Source: Coenobita brevimanus
Taxonomy: Eukaryota; Arthropoda; Malacostraca; Decapoda; Coenobitidae
Reading direction: 5' to 3'
Assembly: GCA_032717465.1 (NCBI GenBank)
Contig: CM064658.1
Span: 493,501-557,500 of the forward strand
DNA length: 64,000 bases
In this document: piece by piece, positions 1 to 14,077 of the stretch
Layout: the number at the start of each line of letters is the position of its first letter
How positions within the stretch are numbered: position 1 is the stretch's first letter
Made by a program: the position numbers and the translations under genes
Notes under the pieces: model-generated
Seen by the model: only the letters and a program-made list of their open reading frames with translations
What the model was told of the DNA's origin: nothing
Databases searched by the model: none

Positions 1-40
1 ATAGCCTTATCCAGTATATAGCTGCTTAGTCTAATTCTTT

Positions 41-270
41 TTGATAAAAGTGGAGGAAAGAGTTGCTGAGAGTGAGGTTATGGATAATGCTGGTAGAGGA
101 AGATGGTTTTGGGTGTGGAAGAAATGGAACAGTGCGACAGTAGATAAAAGAGGGGTGACTGAGAAAGTGAAAGTGGCATTTGAGGACAAAGTAGCCTGGA
201 GGCAGTTCTGTCATGGTCATCCAATCCAGGGGTTCTTTGTAGGCAGTAGGGTGCCAGAGATGATGGTGGT
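41..270 (+). mobile_element. Diverged LINE-X-like RT C-terminal fragment
   Basis: The translation (EDKVAWRQFCHGHPIQ) is a weak match to the LINE-X end DRVTWRRFVCGHPLRD found elsewhere in the window, in the same order after a GRGR region. It ends in a (GGT)n tract at 263-286. Old and truncated. Confidence 0.45.
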
Positions 271-363
271 GGTGGTGGTGGTGGTGTTTTTAACAGTTCT
301 TCCTTTTATATATATATATATCGTTTTCGGACAATAGTTATGTGAATCATATCAGTTTGACTG

Positions 364-500
364 CAAGAGGTGCCTGGAAGTTTTCTTATCATTTAGTGCC
401 ATCAAAGACAAAGACCAGTCATTTATCCTTAAGTGTTCTGGACCATGATAGCCCATGTTAAGGGCCCTACACATAACAAGGAATACTGTGGGACTGTCTC
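364..500 (+). mobile_element. SINE-E-like fragment
   Basis: Contains the arrangement GCCATCAAAGACA ... CCATATACAC-like text and the TACTGTGGGA end shared, with divergence, by 1372-1530 and 31336-31560. It lies in the intron upstream of the first LAP exon in view. Weak, similarity by eye. Confidence 0.3.
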
Positions 501-968
501 TTACCATATACACATAAAGTATAAACAAATAACTGCAGATGTTCAGGGTTGTGAGTTGGAGCAAGGCTTTTGTGGGCATGAATGATGTGTAAATGATTGT
601 GTGGACCAATGCACTGCATAGGCTGCCGGTAGTTCTCCCATTTTCAGACTTCTGCTTCTTTCTTTGTGAATCCTGCTACATCCCTTGTTGAGGTGGGGAT
701 AAGGGCCATAGTTTAGATATGATAGGAGGATTTGTAGTACCTCTTACCTAGTGATTTAATTTGTGTTTCAGCTTAACATTCTCTTGTAAGTTATTTTTAT
801 CATTTTAAAGTCAACATTCATCAGTAACATGCTAGAGGATAGTGAAGTGTAATGTTCAGAGTACATCACTAAGGAGTCAGTATTGCAAAATCTCTAATCG
901 CCTGTAATGCAGCCTTAAGTGTCAGGGTGATGATGGCAATGACACAGTGTTTCCCCTTACCCTTCCAG

Positions 969-1111
969 CCATCTCAGACATCCCAGACAACATCAAGGGC
1001 TGCAAACAGCTGACTTCAGTTGATACCAGTATTAACCCTCTCTGCCGCCTACCAGAGGGCTTCACTCAGCTCCTTTCTCTCCAGGAGCTGTACCTTAATG
1101 ACACCTTCCTT
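969..1111 (+). CDS. Lap1: LAP exon (first in window): LRR
   Basis: The acceptor ttccag ends at 968; the first two bases complete a codon from an exon outside the window. It encodes one LRR and the start of the next ([20 protein letters not shown]), very close in pattern to the matching ERBIN repeats. The donor gtgagt starts at 1112, phase 0. Confidence 0.9.
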
Positions 1112-4100
1112 GTGAGTTCTTGCTGTATTCTGAAGTTGTTGTTGTTATTGCTTATCCTTGGCCTGTCTTGTCAAGCAGATGTGTCAACAGCAGATTGAAG
1201 TGACTTTCTGTGAGGCTGTTCTACAAGTGTAGTACAGTGTATTGTGGAGGGAAACCACCTCCTTGTATTCTGAAATAAAAACTGCCAGTTCCTTGTTATT
1301 TATTTATTATTATTTATTTTTATTTTTATTTTTTTTTAATAGATGCTTGTTGATTGTGTTGTAGAGGTTTCAGGGTGATTTGAGTCCTAGAAGTGGCCAG
1401 AAGTTTTTCTTGCATGTAAAGTGCCACCAGGGACATAAATCAGTCTCCTACCCTGAAATGTTTTGACTGTGGTAGCTTAGCCTCAGTCTCTGTGCACCAT
1501 AAAGAGTATTATGGGATTGGCATTTTTTTATGTATTTCTGTTAGTATTATTGTTATTGTTATTAATTTATTTATTTATTTTCTCATAGTTGTGTCACCTG
1601 TCTCCTCTGAATGGATAACAGTTTGTATAGGTTAACTTAAGTGAGGTTGTGTTCTCTTGTTTTTTTTAGTTGGTAAGCAGCAACCGTGTTAAAAAAAAAC
1701 AAAATGGCAGATAGAACTACACAGAACCTAGGTAATGTTGTAGATATAAACTGTGAATTACTATGGAAGTCAGATTTTATTTTTTCTTTTAAAATGCTAT
1801 GTTTATTTAATAGAATTTTAACGGAAGCAGAATCACATAATTATCATACCATTGTACTGCCCCATACCATATAAAAACACAGGTTATTGGTGCTGTACAA
1901 CTTATAATGTTGTAGCCCCACATCTCAAATCCAGTCCTTCTGCTTCTAGGAATATCTTCCAGCCAACTTTGGTAGACTGTCACGGCTTCGCATATTGGAA
2001 CTACGAGAGAACCAGCTCAACACATTACCCAAATCCATCGCTCGTCTCACTGCACTTCAGCGCCTTGACATTGGACAGAATGACTTTTCAGAGCTGGTGT
2101 GTTTCGGTTCTGGCTTGTTATTATTCTCTTTCTTCCTCCTTGCTTAGTGTGAATGTTTGGAGAGTACTGTAATTGTCATGGAAGGCTTTTTAACTATTTC
2201 ATCCGTACTTGTTAAATTTTTCTCATTTCATATCAGTAGCTGTTCCTTATATTTATGCAGGTTTTTTCAGTGGTAAAAATGCATAGATGTTGTCATTAAT
2301 AAGTCAGAAATTATAGCATTTGACTCAGTTGCCATTTTTGAGAGATCAGCTTATATTGTTGCTTGCTAAATTTCTGTGATCAAGCCTGAACTTATCTGAT
2401 GCAATAGTGGAGTGGAGATTATCCAGTATGTGGTTGTGGAGGTGAGACTGGTGCAGATTCACACTTTTTTTTCTTCTGTGTAATACCCGGCACTGATGTT
2501 ACGTGTCACTTGTATGTTGAAATGGTGATTCTCCTGGAAAATTTTTTTTTTTTTGGTAGTGCATTATTAATTCTTCCCCATTCATACTTTCTTCTTTCCT
2601 GGTTCCTTGATCCTTCTTCACCCTGTCTTTAGTTGGGCAAAAGGGTCAGGGTGATGATGATAATAATTGATACTGATGCTGATGATATTATTTCTAATCC
2701 CCTAATGGACATTGTGGCAGCCTGAGGTGATTGGAAGCCTGGTGAACCTGACGGAACTGTGGTTTGACAACAACAAAGTGAAGTCCGTCCCTCCCCTGGT
2801 GGGCCGCTTAAAGAAACTGACCCACCTGGATGCCTGCAAGAACAAGGTGGACTGGGTAGCAGGGGAAATAGAGAGCTGCACGTCACTCACAGATCTGCAC
2901 CTCTCATCAAACAATCTCAAGGTGGGTGGAGAGATTAGAAGTACAGTAAGTCCTTGTTACCAGTCAGGTGTGTTTAAAATTATCAGCTTTTCTCATACAG
3001 TTGATATTGTAAATTGGGGACAGCCAGGATGTAATGTATAAACAGTGTAACTTATTTCCATGTAACTGCTCTTGTAACTTCTTGGAAACTGGGATACATG
3101 TCAAGATAATTCAGCTTTTCCTTATAAAGTGTAGCACCTGAAAATTACAGCAACTGGTATGTACTGGTACAGTATTTCAAAATATCACAAGTTTTTTCAC
3201 ACAACTGGTACTGAAACTGTGTTTTAAAGATATTGCCATATATCTGTACAGCTGGTATTGTAAACTGGGAAAATGTGGATTTATTTCATTATATTACAGA
3301 TTTTTCCATGCAGCTGATAATGTACACTAAATTGGGAGAAACTGCATATCAGGTAGCAAAGTAGCAGTGGACCTCTTATTTTGCAAAGATTCTTTAATTC
3401 ACTGTGGACATAATAGTAAAAAGAACATCAGAAAAGGCTGAACTGTATGTCCATCCCTCTTCAAGGAGTTGCCAGATGAGCTTGGGTCATGTCGTGCATT
3501 GGAGACCCTCAAGGTGGATGACAATGCCCTGACTCGCCTGCCGGCCACTCTGGGGGGTTTGGTGTCTCTGCAGGAGCTGGTAGCCTCACAGAATGACCTG
3601 GAGGAGCTGCCTGCCTCTGTTGGACTTCTTCGTGCCCTTCATACTCTCCATATCGATGACAACCTACTCACAGGTAATCAGCTACTGGCATTCTTCATTG
3701 TTGTTGTTGTTGTTTGTCATATTGGTGGTTATTATTGTTGTTATATTATTTTTTTAATTGTTCTAGTTATTTTGTTGTTGTTAACCCAGGCTTACCTGAA
3801 TGTGAACCTGGTGGACTACAGGCTGAAGCTACCCTGTCCTGCAGTCCACCATCCTTCTTTTGGGGGATAAAGAGAGAGTTGAGAGACGTTTGTATAACCA
3901 GGCATCAGAGCAACCCCTTTACATTGATGCCATCATGGGAAGGTGTCATTCTCCAGCACCAGGATGATTATGATTATGGTGATGGTGATTATGATGAGGA
4001 TGATGTAGAGGGTATATATATTTCAAAGCATCTGGGTGAACTGGGTTGATGATGTACGGTATGTTTTAGAGCTGCCGGGTGAACTGGGGTCGTGCTGTGA

Positions 4101-5096
4101 GCTGCGGGTACTGACAGCTGCATCCAATCGACTGAGTTCAGTGCCTGGGGAGCTCGGTCACTTGCCTCACCTGGCTGTGCTAAACTTATGTGACAACCTC
4201 TTGCCTTACCTCCCTGTCTCACTTACCAAGCTTAAGGTAATCAAGAGATAGGGTTAACTGTTCATGCATTCTCACTTGCTGCTGTATTTTGTTAAAGCTT
4301 AAGAAGTAAGGATGTTCACATGCTGCTGTATTTTGATAACTGTAAGAAGTTTTCTAGCAACTTTTCCACGGTGAATTATTTTCCATGTAAGCAGTCTTTT
4401 CTTACTGTAAGGGAGGAGGTAACTGTAAAGTTATTATGTTAAAAAAAATTATTATTTATTTATTTTATTACGGTATAATTTTTAAAAATACAGTATAAGC
4501 CCTCAGCCCTCAGCAGGAAGCATGTAAGGTTTCCTGATATTTTCTGCTTAAAGCAGCATTTACAAGTGCACCTTCTACTTGCAAAATGAAGAATGTTTAG
4601 CAAACCCTTTCAGTCAGATAGGTCTTTCCTAAGATGAATACTGTACTATAATTTGGCTGGCATGTAATAAAAAAAAAAAGAATGATATCTTCTGAGTAAA
4701 GACATTTCTGGTAAATATGTAATTAAATATACAGAAAGATGAACAGAAGATCACCCATATTTGTCTTCTTCTCACCACAGCTGCGTGCATTATGGCTGAG
4801 TGAGAACCAGAACAAACCCAAGGTACAGCTACAGTCAGAAACTCTGCCAGGGACGGGCCAGCGGGTCCTGACCTGCTTCATGTTGCCACAGCAGCCCAGA
4901 CCACACCACCCAGGTATGCTTTCAACGCTGCAGTACCTGTATATTTTCATTGATATCTGTCCAGCTTTTATTTATTAATTGATCTCTTCCATCTTATTTT
5001 TTCTTAATGTAACATCTTAACTGTCACACTTTTATGTCTGACTCTTGTATGTAATCTCAACTCTGGTGACATTTTTTTCTTTTTTCTTGCTGCTAG

Positions 5097-5148
<52 letters not shown>

Positions 5149-8100
5149 TAGGGTAGCTTACTGGACTGGAATGGCTAGATGTAGCCTTCATTAACCCCTT
5201 CTCTCTTAAACACCATTCTGAAGTTGAAGTAAATTTTTTGGAGGTAGCAAGAACAAACTCAAAATTACATCACAGCATTCAAGAGGTTGATGGGTACTTC
5301 TCATTTTTTCTTATGCACATCTAGTTAGCACTGTAACTGTCTTCCTTAGTCTATCATTACCTCTGCCTCTGACCTGTATTCATTAATTTGGCTTTTCTAA
5401 GTGTACAGAAATGATCTTGATTACTGTTGGTCATTTCATCAGCCTACACAGAGATGTGTTGGTATTTTACCAATATCAAAGCAAAACTTTTGGTTGATGT
5501 TTTTAGTGGTATACCATCCATATCTGTAGTTTTTAAATGCAGTAGGATTTTATTTACTTACAAATTGTCCATGTGTTTTCCGTCTCATATAAACAGAAGC
5601 GGTTGAAGAAGACAACTTCCCTGGTGCAGCATGGGAGGAGCAGCGACGAGCCCGAACCCTCATCAAGTTTGCCTTTGAGGGTGATGTGGATAAACCAAAA
5701 GGACGTCTCTCCCGCGCCCCAACTCCATACCCCAAGGAGCTCAAGGCACTTGCTCGTCATGCCCGCAACCTCAGTGCCCTGCAGAAGGACCCCAACCGTC
5801 AATTTGTTGCCGGCGCACCACAGAAGGACCCTGCACGTCAGTTTGTCGCGGTTCGTGGTGTTGGCGATCAAGGCAGTCAGGGCAAGGTCAGTCAGGCCAG
5901 TGTTACAGCAGCATCGGTAGCCACACGGGATGCTACAGACACCCCTGAGAAGGTTAGTATGGGCTACAGAATTTAGAGATGAGTTAGAAGTTAAGTTATG
6001 GCATTGAGTTTATGACAGTGATGTACCTAGGCTATACGCTTTTTACTCTAATCTGGTTTAAAATTGACATCTCTTCATCTTGAATTTTGAGTTGTAGCAG
6101 TATGTTAATACAAGAATATGATGTTTGTCAAGAAGTACTTTGTAAAGGATGTAGAGCCATGTTAGTGTCTTTTTCATTCACTGAGCTATGTGGAATCACC
6201 TGCAAAACAATAAAGTCTGGACCAAGTTAAGGTAAAAAGTGTATAAGACGTAGAGTTTAAGATAAAGTACATGGGTTACCACAGACACCCAAGAGAAAGC
6301 TTGTTTGTGGGAGTTATATTAATGTTATTAAAACTGAGTACAAATAATAAGGCTTTTTAGGTGGGGCCAGTATTATGTGATGAGGATATGAAAGTAATAG
6401 TAAAGCTGAATGCATATAAGTAGGCATTTGAAGTAGGGCTGATTTTTTAGAATGAAGATATGACAGTAAATAAACTGAAAGCAGGTAATTGTGAATAATT
6501 GTACCATATATTGTATGGCTTGGTTAACGGGATATGCTGTTGAGAGTTTGTCAGCCTTCTTACTTACTCTTTCCTTATGTGAATCCTATTCACATCATCT
6601 TTAGGTAGGGAAAAAAGCCAGGATTATGATGATGATGATTATATCCTATTTCCTAGTAAATGTCTTTGAACACCTTCCTTCCTCTTCACCATCAGCAGGT
6701 ACCCCGAGACTCCCCAATGCCTGAGGACGAGCCAAGTGAGGGTGAAATAATTACCTCACCCCTCCCAGTCCTCGCACCCCAGGCTGAGGAGAGGCCACTG
6801 TTGAGGGAGGCTCGTAATGTACGCAACTCTTCCACGTTCAATGGCCAGGCAGGAGAAGCAACGAAGAGCACAACCGAGGGTGATAATGAGAGGCAACAGG
6901 GGCCTGACCGACCTTATGCTATAGGGGATAGGAAAGTGTTTGGACTGGCTCAGGTGAATACAGAATTTATGGCCTCGTTATATGGTGTGCTTTTGCTTTT
7001 TTCTACTGTTTCACTGTAAGATGTCTTCCCAGAGCTGAAAAACCTCATTTGATAGCTACAAGAACAAAATTTTTAAAGCCTCGTATACTGAAAGGTCGAC
7101 ACAGTTGTGCTGGACAGGGGTTCCTTCTTGTGGTGGTGTGGTGGCATTAATATTCGGTAACTGGGTGGTGGAGCTGCCCAGTGATACTGGTGTCCCTTAA
7201 TTCCGCCGGAAGGAAAGATTTTGGTCTGCAGGAGATGGCAGCTTCAGTTTGCAGTCCATTGGGTTCACATTCATATGAGTCTTGGGCTGCAACTACCATT
7301 AATATTACTACTACTACTTCTACAAAATATTTAAGTATACACTGTCTTAGAAATGTACATCTTATAAATTTAGCTGCTACTGTTTTATTGTTCAAATTAA
7401 AGTATCCATGCTCTTGTATTTATGTTAGATAGCTGATTATCTGTACAATTGCAGTATTGTATATTTAGTGAGAATTAAGCCTAAGGCAATGGTGATGGTG
7501 ATGAACCTAATAATGATGAACAGTACCATATATTTTTAGTGAGAATTAGGACTAGGATGATGATCTTGATGAATTTAATCATCATCCTGATGATGTAAAT
7601 TCTGTGCTAGGTTGTGTCAACGGCCAAAACTCCAGGTGAGGCTGATACCCCGCCTCCTGAGACTGCCCCACTTCTGGTACGAGAGGCATCCCAGGACCTG
7701 CCAGACCAGGGGAAGGAACCTCTGTCCTTCCCAATGATCACAAGGGTGTCTAGGGACCTCAGTGACAGGGTAGACCAAGATGACACCACCACAGAGGAGG
7801 AATCGTCTCTTACTGTAAAGGAAGCTCCATCAGCACAACAGGTTAGTGTGAGAAGAGACTGACACATTTGCTGAGGGATGAGAAGTATATGGGTGAGGGT
7901 GGTGTGAGGTGGAGGGAGGGCAGTGTGATGGCAAAATGGCATGGTTACATGGGGTGAGCTGTATGCTGCCATCCATTTCTGAAGTAAAGCATTCGGATAT
8001 AGATATAGATAGATAAATTGATAAAATAGGTAGATAGATATATAAATTGCCATCCGCTCAATTGATGGAATGATACGCTCAGGTGGCTGCATTGTGCAAC

Positions 8101-9706
8101 AACCCAAATGGTTTCCTGTAGCCCAGGAAGCCATTTACTATGTAGGGTGCTAATTACATAACCAACAAATAGATTTCTTGTGGTGTAGTGGTATTCTGTC
8201 TGGATATGGACCATAAAGGGTCCAAGGAGGGTTTGGGGTATATTGCTCACATAATGCTACCCAGGGATAAGTTACTGGCCATTCTGTCCTTAGATGCTTG
8301 AAGTGAGTAGTCTAACCCTGGCCTCCTTATGCTCTTGTGGGATAGTTAGAGTGTAATGTCCTAATAAATAACATTGGTGGGCTAAAGGACAAGTGTGATA
8401 TGATAACTGGCAATGAAGTGAGAATGATGACAGTGGTGGAATTAACAGTACCTTCAGGTTTGTCATCAGTTAGTCAGGTGTATATATAGGCAAAATTGTA
8501 TCTGAAATGAAACATCTTCAGTTGATATATGCTTCTGATTCATCATGAGGGGATTAAAAACACAAAAAACACTAATTTCTAACTTTAGTCTGTCATGAAA
8601 AACTTAGTCAAGAGGCATCAGTACATTAGCAGCTTAAAAGCAATTCAACTTTTACCTACTGAAATTGGAGATGTTATTTTCATTTTCTTCCTGTCCTCTC
8701 TGATGATTTTATATATATCATAAGATAGATTTCTCAAATGGGATGGTTTAGATGTAGCCTTAATAGATCCTTTGAGTATAAAGGGCCATTGCTTTGTTGA
8801 CTACAGTAACCTCTTGATCATGCAGGCCATTTTTACCAAAAAGTGGTTAAAATAGTGCAGAGATCGATGTATCAGTAATAGCACGTTATCATCATCGTCA
8901 TCCGGACCTCCTTTCCCACCCTAGGGCAGGGTGAGGAGTAGCTGCGTCCAGACAGCCCAAGTTTGCCCACTCCAATAGGCCACACTTCCAGTCATTCATC
9001 ATAGCATGTTATCCTTCCATAAATTATTTTTCAAATATGCTGACGAGCTACATGTAGCAGCATGTTGCATTTTTTTTTTTTTTTTTACGTGTCTGACTCT
9101 GGGCAAAGGCTTCAGGGCCTATTTCTCAGGGGCAGTGACCTATCCCAAGGCCCAGTAGTCCTCCCTAAATATCCTGGGTATGGGTATAAATACAAGCGAG
9201 ATTACTTTATGTTGTTTAGTAGTAGCAGTAATACCCAATGAGAAAGTCAGGCGTAGGGTTAAATGGGAACCAGGTACAACACACTTGTTTTATGATTGGG
9301 ATGTGTTTTTGAAAGTGATTGTATAATGAATTTAGTGTCATAAACAATCATATAAGTGAGCAAAATGACTGTATAATAAGGAGTTGGGCGTTGTAGCAAA
9401 ATGACTGTATAATAAGGAGTTGGGCGTTGTAGCAAAATGACTGTATAATAAGGAGTTGGGCATTGTAGCAATTGTATAAGTGAAAACATTGTTATGGGAT
9501 GAAAAAATGGTGCTTAGATTTTGCGATCATGTAACAGTCATTGTAATATGAGGGTCTACTGTATATGCCTCTCTTGCAATAGATAATACCAGCTGCAGCC
9601 ACAACCGAGGATGAGAATAATGACACCAGCAGCTCCAGTGATAGTGGCTATGGCAACGGAAAAGCATCACAGCAACAGAGTGAGTTTTCAGAGCTTAGTA
9701 ATTGCA

Positions 9707-9742
<36 letters not shown>

Positions 9743-12700
9743 AATTCATTGCTTGCAATGAGTTTCGTCCCTTGTAATTTGGAGTAAAATGCAACGTTCA
9801 CTTTTCTCAGCCTGAACGTTAATAATAATAGTTATGGCATTTTGGACGGTGCCCCAGGTTTATCAAGCAGAGTAAGATGGTTTATTTTTACCCAGAATAC
9901 TATGCAGAGTAGATCATTCACAGCCAAAGGCTTAATATGCACAGTCCTCTCGTACCTGGGACTTTTACAGCCTTGTGACTGGAGTAATGAGGGGTTTTGC
10001 CATTTAGATCTATGTGGTGTAGTCATTAATTATATACTGCAAGTCTTTTAAAATCTAAGATATGAAAGGCATAATGATATTTTAAGTGAAGCAACTTTGA
10101 GACATACTATTTATTCATGACTGGGGGTTAAGGACTTAAAAAATACCAGTTTCAGACTTAAGCAGAACAATATAATGAACAATGAGCAACTAGGTGAATA
10201 AGAGGTGTTCTTTCAGTAGAAACAATAGTGAAATAACTATAAATGATTAAGTACCTTGTTTAAATATCTTTTCTTTTGTCAAGTATGAAGTCAGTGATAT
10301 AAATTATAATTCTTCAGTGTAATGGATGTGTTTTTGTGCAGGTGTTGATGAACCACAATGCAGTGAGGGAAGCAGCACCACCCCCTCCTCTCCCCTTCAC
10401 CTAACTGATCCCTCTATCTCCCTACCCTCCACGCCCTCCTCACCTCCTACCCATCTCACCCCTACAGTTCACCCACCTACATCCCCTGGCAGTGTTGGAC
10501 CTCCTCCTAAATCACCATTTACCTCCCCACTTACGTCTCCAACCGTTCCCCCACGTTTATCTTCCATTGGACCCCCACCTATATCTCTTGCTGGACCCCC
10601 TCTAAGGTCTCCTGTTAGCCCTCAGACATCTACCAGCCCCCCACTTAAGTCCCATGCTACTCCAGTCACTTCACATCAAACTGTTCCTATTGGTGGAGGG
10701 GATGTGGTTGGCACGTCTGTGGCCCGACCCCTGTCCTTGGCCCCACAGCAGCGTCTGAGCAACAGTGCCAACACAGTCAGTACTCGCCCTGCTTCCATTG
10801 CCACTGGGGGCCAGTTAGAAGTAGCCTCAGGAGGGAAGGTAACGCGGCCGGGATCCCTTGCCTTGGGTGCTTTGGCAGACTCTGCGTTTTTGACTCGAGT
10901 GCCCCAAGACCATCGCCCGGGGTCCCTTGCTGCCCCAATAAACACAGTTGGCATCCCCCCAGCCCCCACCAGGGCAGCATCACACATGGCCCTCAACACT
11001 ACTGCCCCGCCCCGTCTCCACCAGCACCCCATGTTCCGCAGCCAGGACCTCTCTCGGCTGGGCCGGGGATGGGGGCACGACACATGCCTGGGCATCAACA
11101 CACCACACCAAGAGAGCAATGGCCTTGTCTCTATTATAGATCAGGTACTGTGTATTTTCTGGCTTCCTTTTTCTTCATGTTCTAGTGGTGAAAAGTTCCA
11201 GGTCCCTTCATAGGGCAAATGTTGTCATCATCATCATCATAACCATATTTTCTATAAAGAATTAGGTATTGTTCACTCTGAAGCTTATTGCCACATGATC
11301 AATACCAGCTATAGTGCTTCCAGTAACCTTGTTCAGACTTAATATTTTTGGAACGCCAGCCAAAAGGCATCCAAATGTACCTCATCAACAGCTTTCATCT
11401 GAACAAGCTGTTTTCATCAGCTGTTGAGAAGTAAGTTACTGTACTTGTTTTGATACTTGGTTAAGCTTCCAGGCTTCAGAAAAGCATCATTTGTACCCTG
11501 GCCAGCTCTGTCACAGTGGTTCCCTAAAAGGAAGCAGTGTCATTTGATATTGAAAATGTCAGAGATATAGCTTAATTGTGTTATATATCACTAGAACTAT
11601 CACTAAGAAGGTATTTGATATCCTAGTGAAATTTTTGTCCGTCTAATAAATGTTGCTTGTGTGGTGTGATCTTCTGACCCATATTTTTGTTGGTTAAGGA
11701 GATTCCATAATACCTCTTTTTGTCAGTAGCTATATGTTACTCTCTGGAATGTTGATATAGTGTAGGTCAATTATTAAAGCAGTGTAGGCTATAGTAGTAT
11801 GAAAAAGGCCAAAATGGGGAAGAGAAAAAATAAGATGTAGCAAGATTACCAACATTCAAAATGGAATGCAAGGTGGCCTCCACAAATTGTCACAATAATT
11901 ATTGAACCTACAAAAGCAGATGATCTCCAAAATTTGCATGTTTATATGTTTTGAAGTTCATCCATCCATCCATCATCCAATCCTACATTGCCCCATGAGG
12001 AGTGTAGGAGCCCGGGGCTAGGCAGTTGGTCCTGACATTTAAGATGAGAGTGACCAGCCTCACTCATCCCTGAGTGGCATTACATGAGCAATCAACCCCA
12101 ACCATCCCTTGGATATAAGCCTTCACCGGCTCAGTCCGACTGGGGCACAGTAAATACCCACTAAACCACCAGGTGCCAAAATTTGGCTATATGGTTACCA
12201 CCCAGCGTAGTAAATGGTTTCTTGGTGCACAGGAAACCGTTTGGCTTGTCACTCAGTGTAGAGTTACCCAGAGGCAGAAGGAAAAGGAAAGAATGAAGGA
12301 AATAAAGACAGAAGAGGGAGTGTAAAGTTACACCCTGTAAATCCTTTGAAAAAGCCTAACTAAAACTTTTCAAAATGAAAATGGTGTCTGGGGCCGTTGA
12401 CCCAAGGAACAGGTGTACCAGGTTTGAAGCAAATTGGTGAAGAAGTAGAGGAATGGCACCAGGTTGAAATGGAGTTTGGAAAAAAGAAGAAAGAATTGGA
12501 GGAAATACAGTAGCCCTCCACGCTTTGGCATGGAGACCATATAAGCAAAAACATATTTATAAGAGAGGTGATAGAAACCCTCCTAAACTGATGAGAATAG
12601 AACTTTATGATACTTTTTCTGTTACCTGTGAAGTACCCACAGAAGATTCCATTACTGTTGATGTATTGCAGGTGACCAGGGAACATGATGACAGTCCACC

Positions 12701-14025
12701 TCCTAAGGTTCCCGCCACTGGAGCAACACCAACACCAAATCGACTTGGCCCTCAAGCAGGTGGTGCTGCAGGAAGACTTGCAGATTGTATTGTCAGCAGC
12801 TCTGGCGGTCCTCCCTACTTCACGCAGGATCAGCCGCGTGGGGAAGTGCTGCACCCGACTCCCCACCGACCTGCTAGCCTCCACTCTCACCATGACTCCA
12901 GTGACAGGCCCTTACAAACAGACACTGCCACCCAGAAGGTGTCCAAGCTGCCCTCCAAAATCCCTGGCCGTTCCCCTGATACTGTCTCCCAACCCCGCCT
13001 CAACCTCCATCACCATTTCTCTAGTCAGCCTTCCCATGTCCAACAGGACACCAGAATACCTACCCCTGTCAGTGTTGGACACTGCCACAGTGACTCTCCA
13101 GTCAACCAGAGCCCAAGAGTACCTGTTACTTCCCCCACAACAACAGATGCCAGACGCATCTCAGACTCTCGCATCCCCACCTTAAGTCCAGCAGGTGGTG
13201 GGCAAGACAGACCAAACTCGGGTGATTCACGCATTCCTACCCCAGCCAGTTCAGTGCGCAGCCCAGCCACCTCAAACAGTGAATACAGCCCCTCCTGGGA
13301 ACCTCACAGACCAGTAGGCCAAAGTGGTTATGGGTCTGCCAGCATTAATGAGTCTCAAATACCAACCCCAGTCCGTACCCTCAGCAACCTCTCCCAGGAG
13401 TCCATCCCCAGAAAGCTGAGTCCTGCCACCCAGTCTGATCTCAGGACACAGAAGCCAGCTGGAATGACAAGTCGAGCCTCTCAAATACCTAGGAGCCCTG
13501 CCACTCCCACCCCACCACATGGCCCTGCAACACTCACTCCATCTGGTCGTAGCACACCCACTTCATCCCAAGGTCCTGGCAAGCAGCTGGGACCAGGGGT
13601 CACCTCAAGACTTCAGACTCCAGGCTACACTGGCATACGTCCACCCTCTGTCACCCCACCTAGTCAGCTGTACCCCTCCAACTCAACCCAGGCACAACAC
13701 ATGTCATCCCACCAACACACACAACCACACCAGACCTCACAACTTAACACACCTTCCCAGCCACACACCCAGTCACAGTTGAGACCACCTTACTCTGGGA
13801 TTCGACCACCAAGTGTAGTGAACTCGGCCATTAACACCCCTGGCATCCCACTCCCCACGTCATCACCCTCATACCAACACACTTCAGCCGGCCACCTCAC
13901 TAGCCCAGGGTCCCGAGCATCTGTCACCTCAACTGGGTCAGCCTCACGCATTCCTCAGATGGCAGGTTAGGTTCAGTTTCGTTTGCAGTACGATAAGTCA
14001 TGATGTATGTGAGGTATGTGTAAAA

Positions 14026-14077
<52 letters not shown>

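Noticed and set aside
9360..9467. CRISPR-like array
   Set aside because: Three 36-bp units directly abut with no spacers, in a eukaryotic intron.
10676..11119. 147-codon antisense frame over the proline-rich exon
   Set aside because: Shadow of the + strand coding sequence; no family recognised.
12525..12671. Open frame continuing upstream of the big LAP exon, with an ATG-like start
   Set aside because: A good acceptor (tattgcag) at 12671 fits the phase of the previous exon, and the upstream part looks like AT-rich intron.
12685..13185. 166-codon overlapping frame inside the LAP linker exon
   Set aside because: It lies wholly within the exon in another frame; GC-rich exons often stay open in several frames, and no splice or homology supports it.
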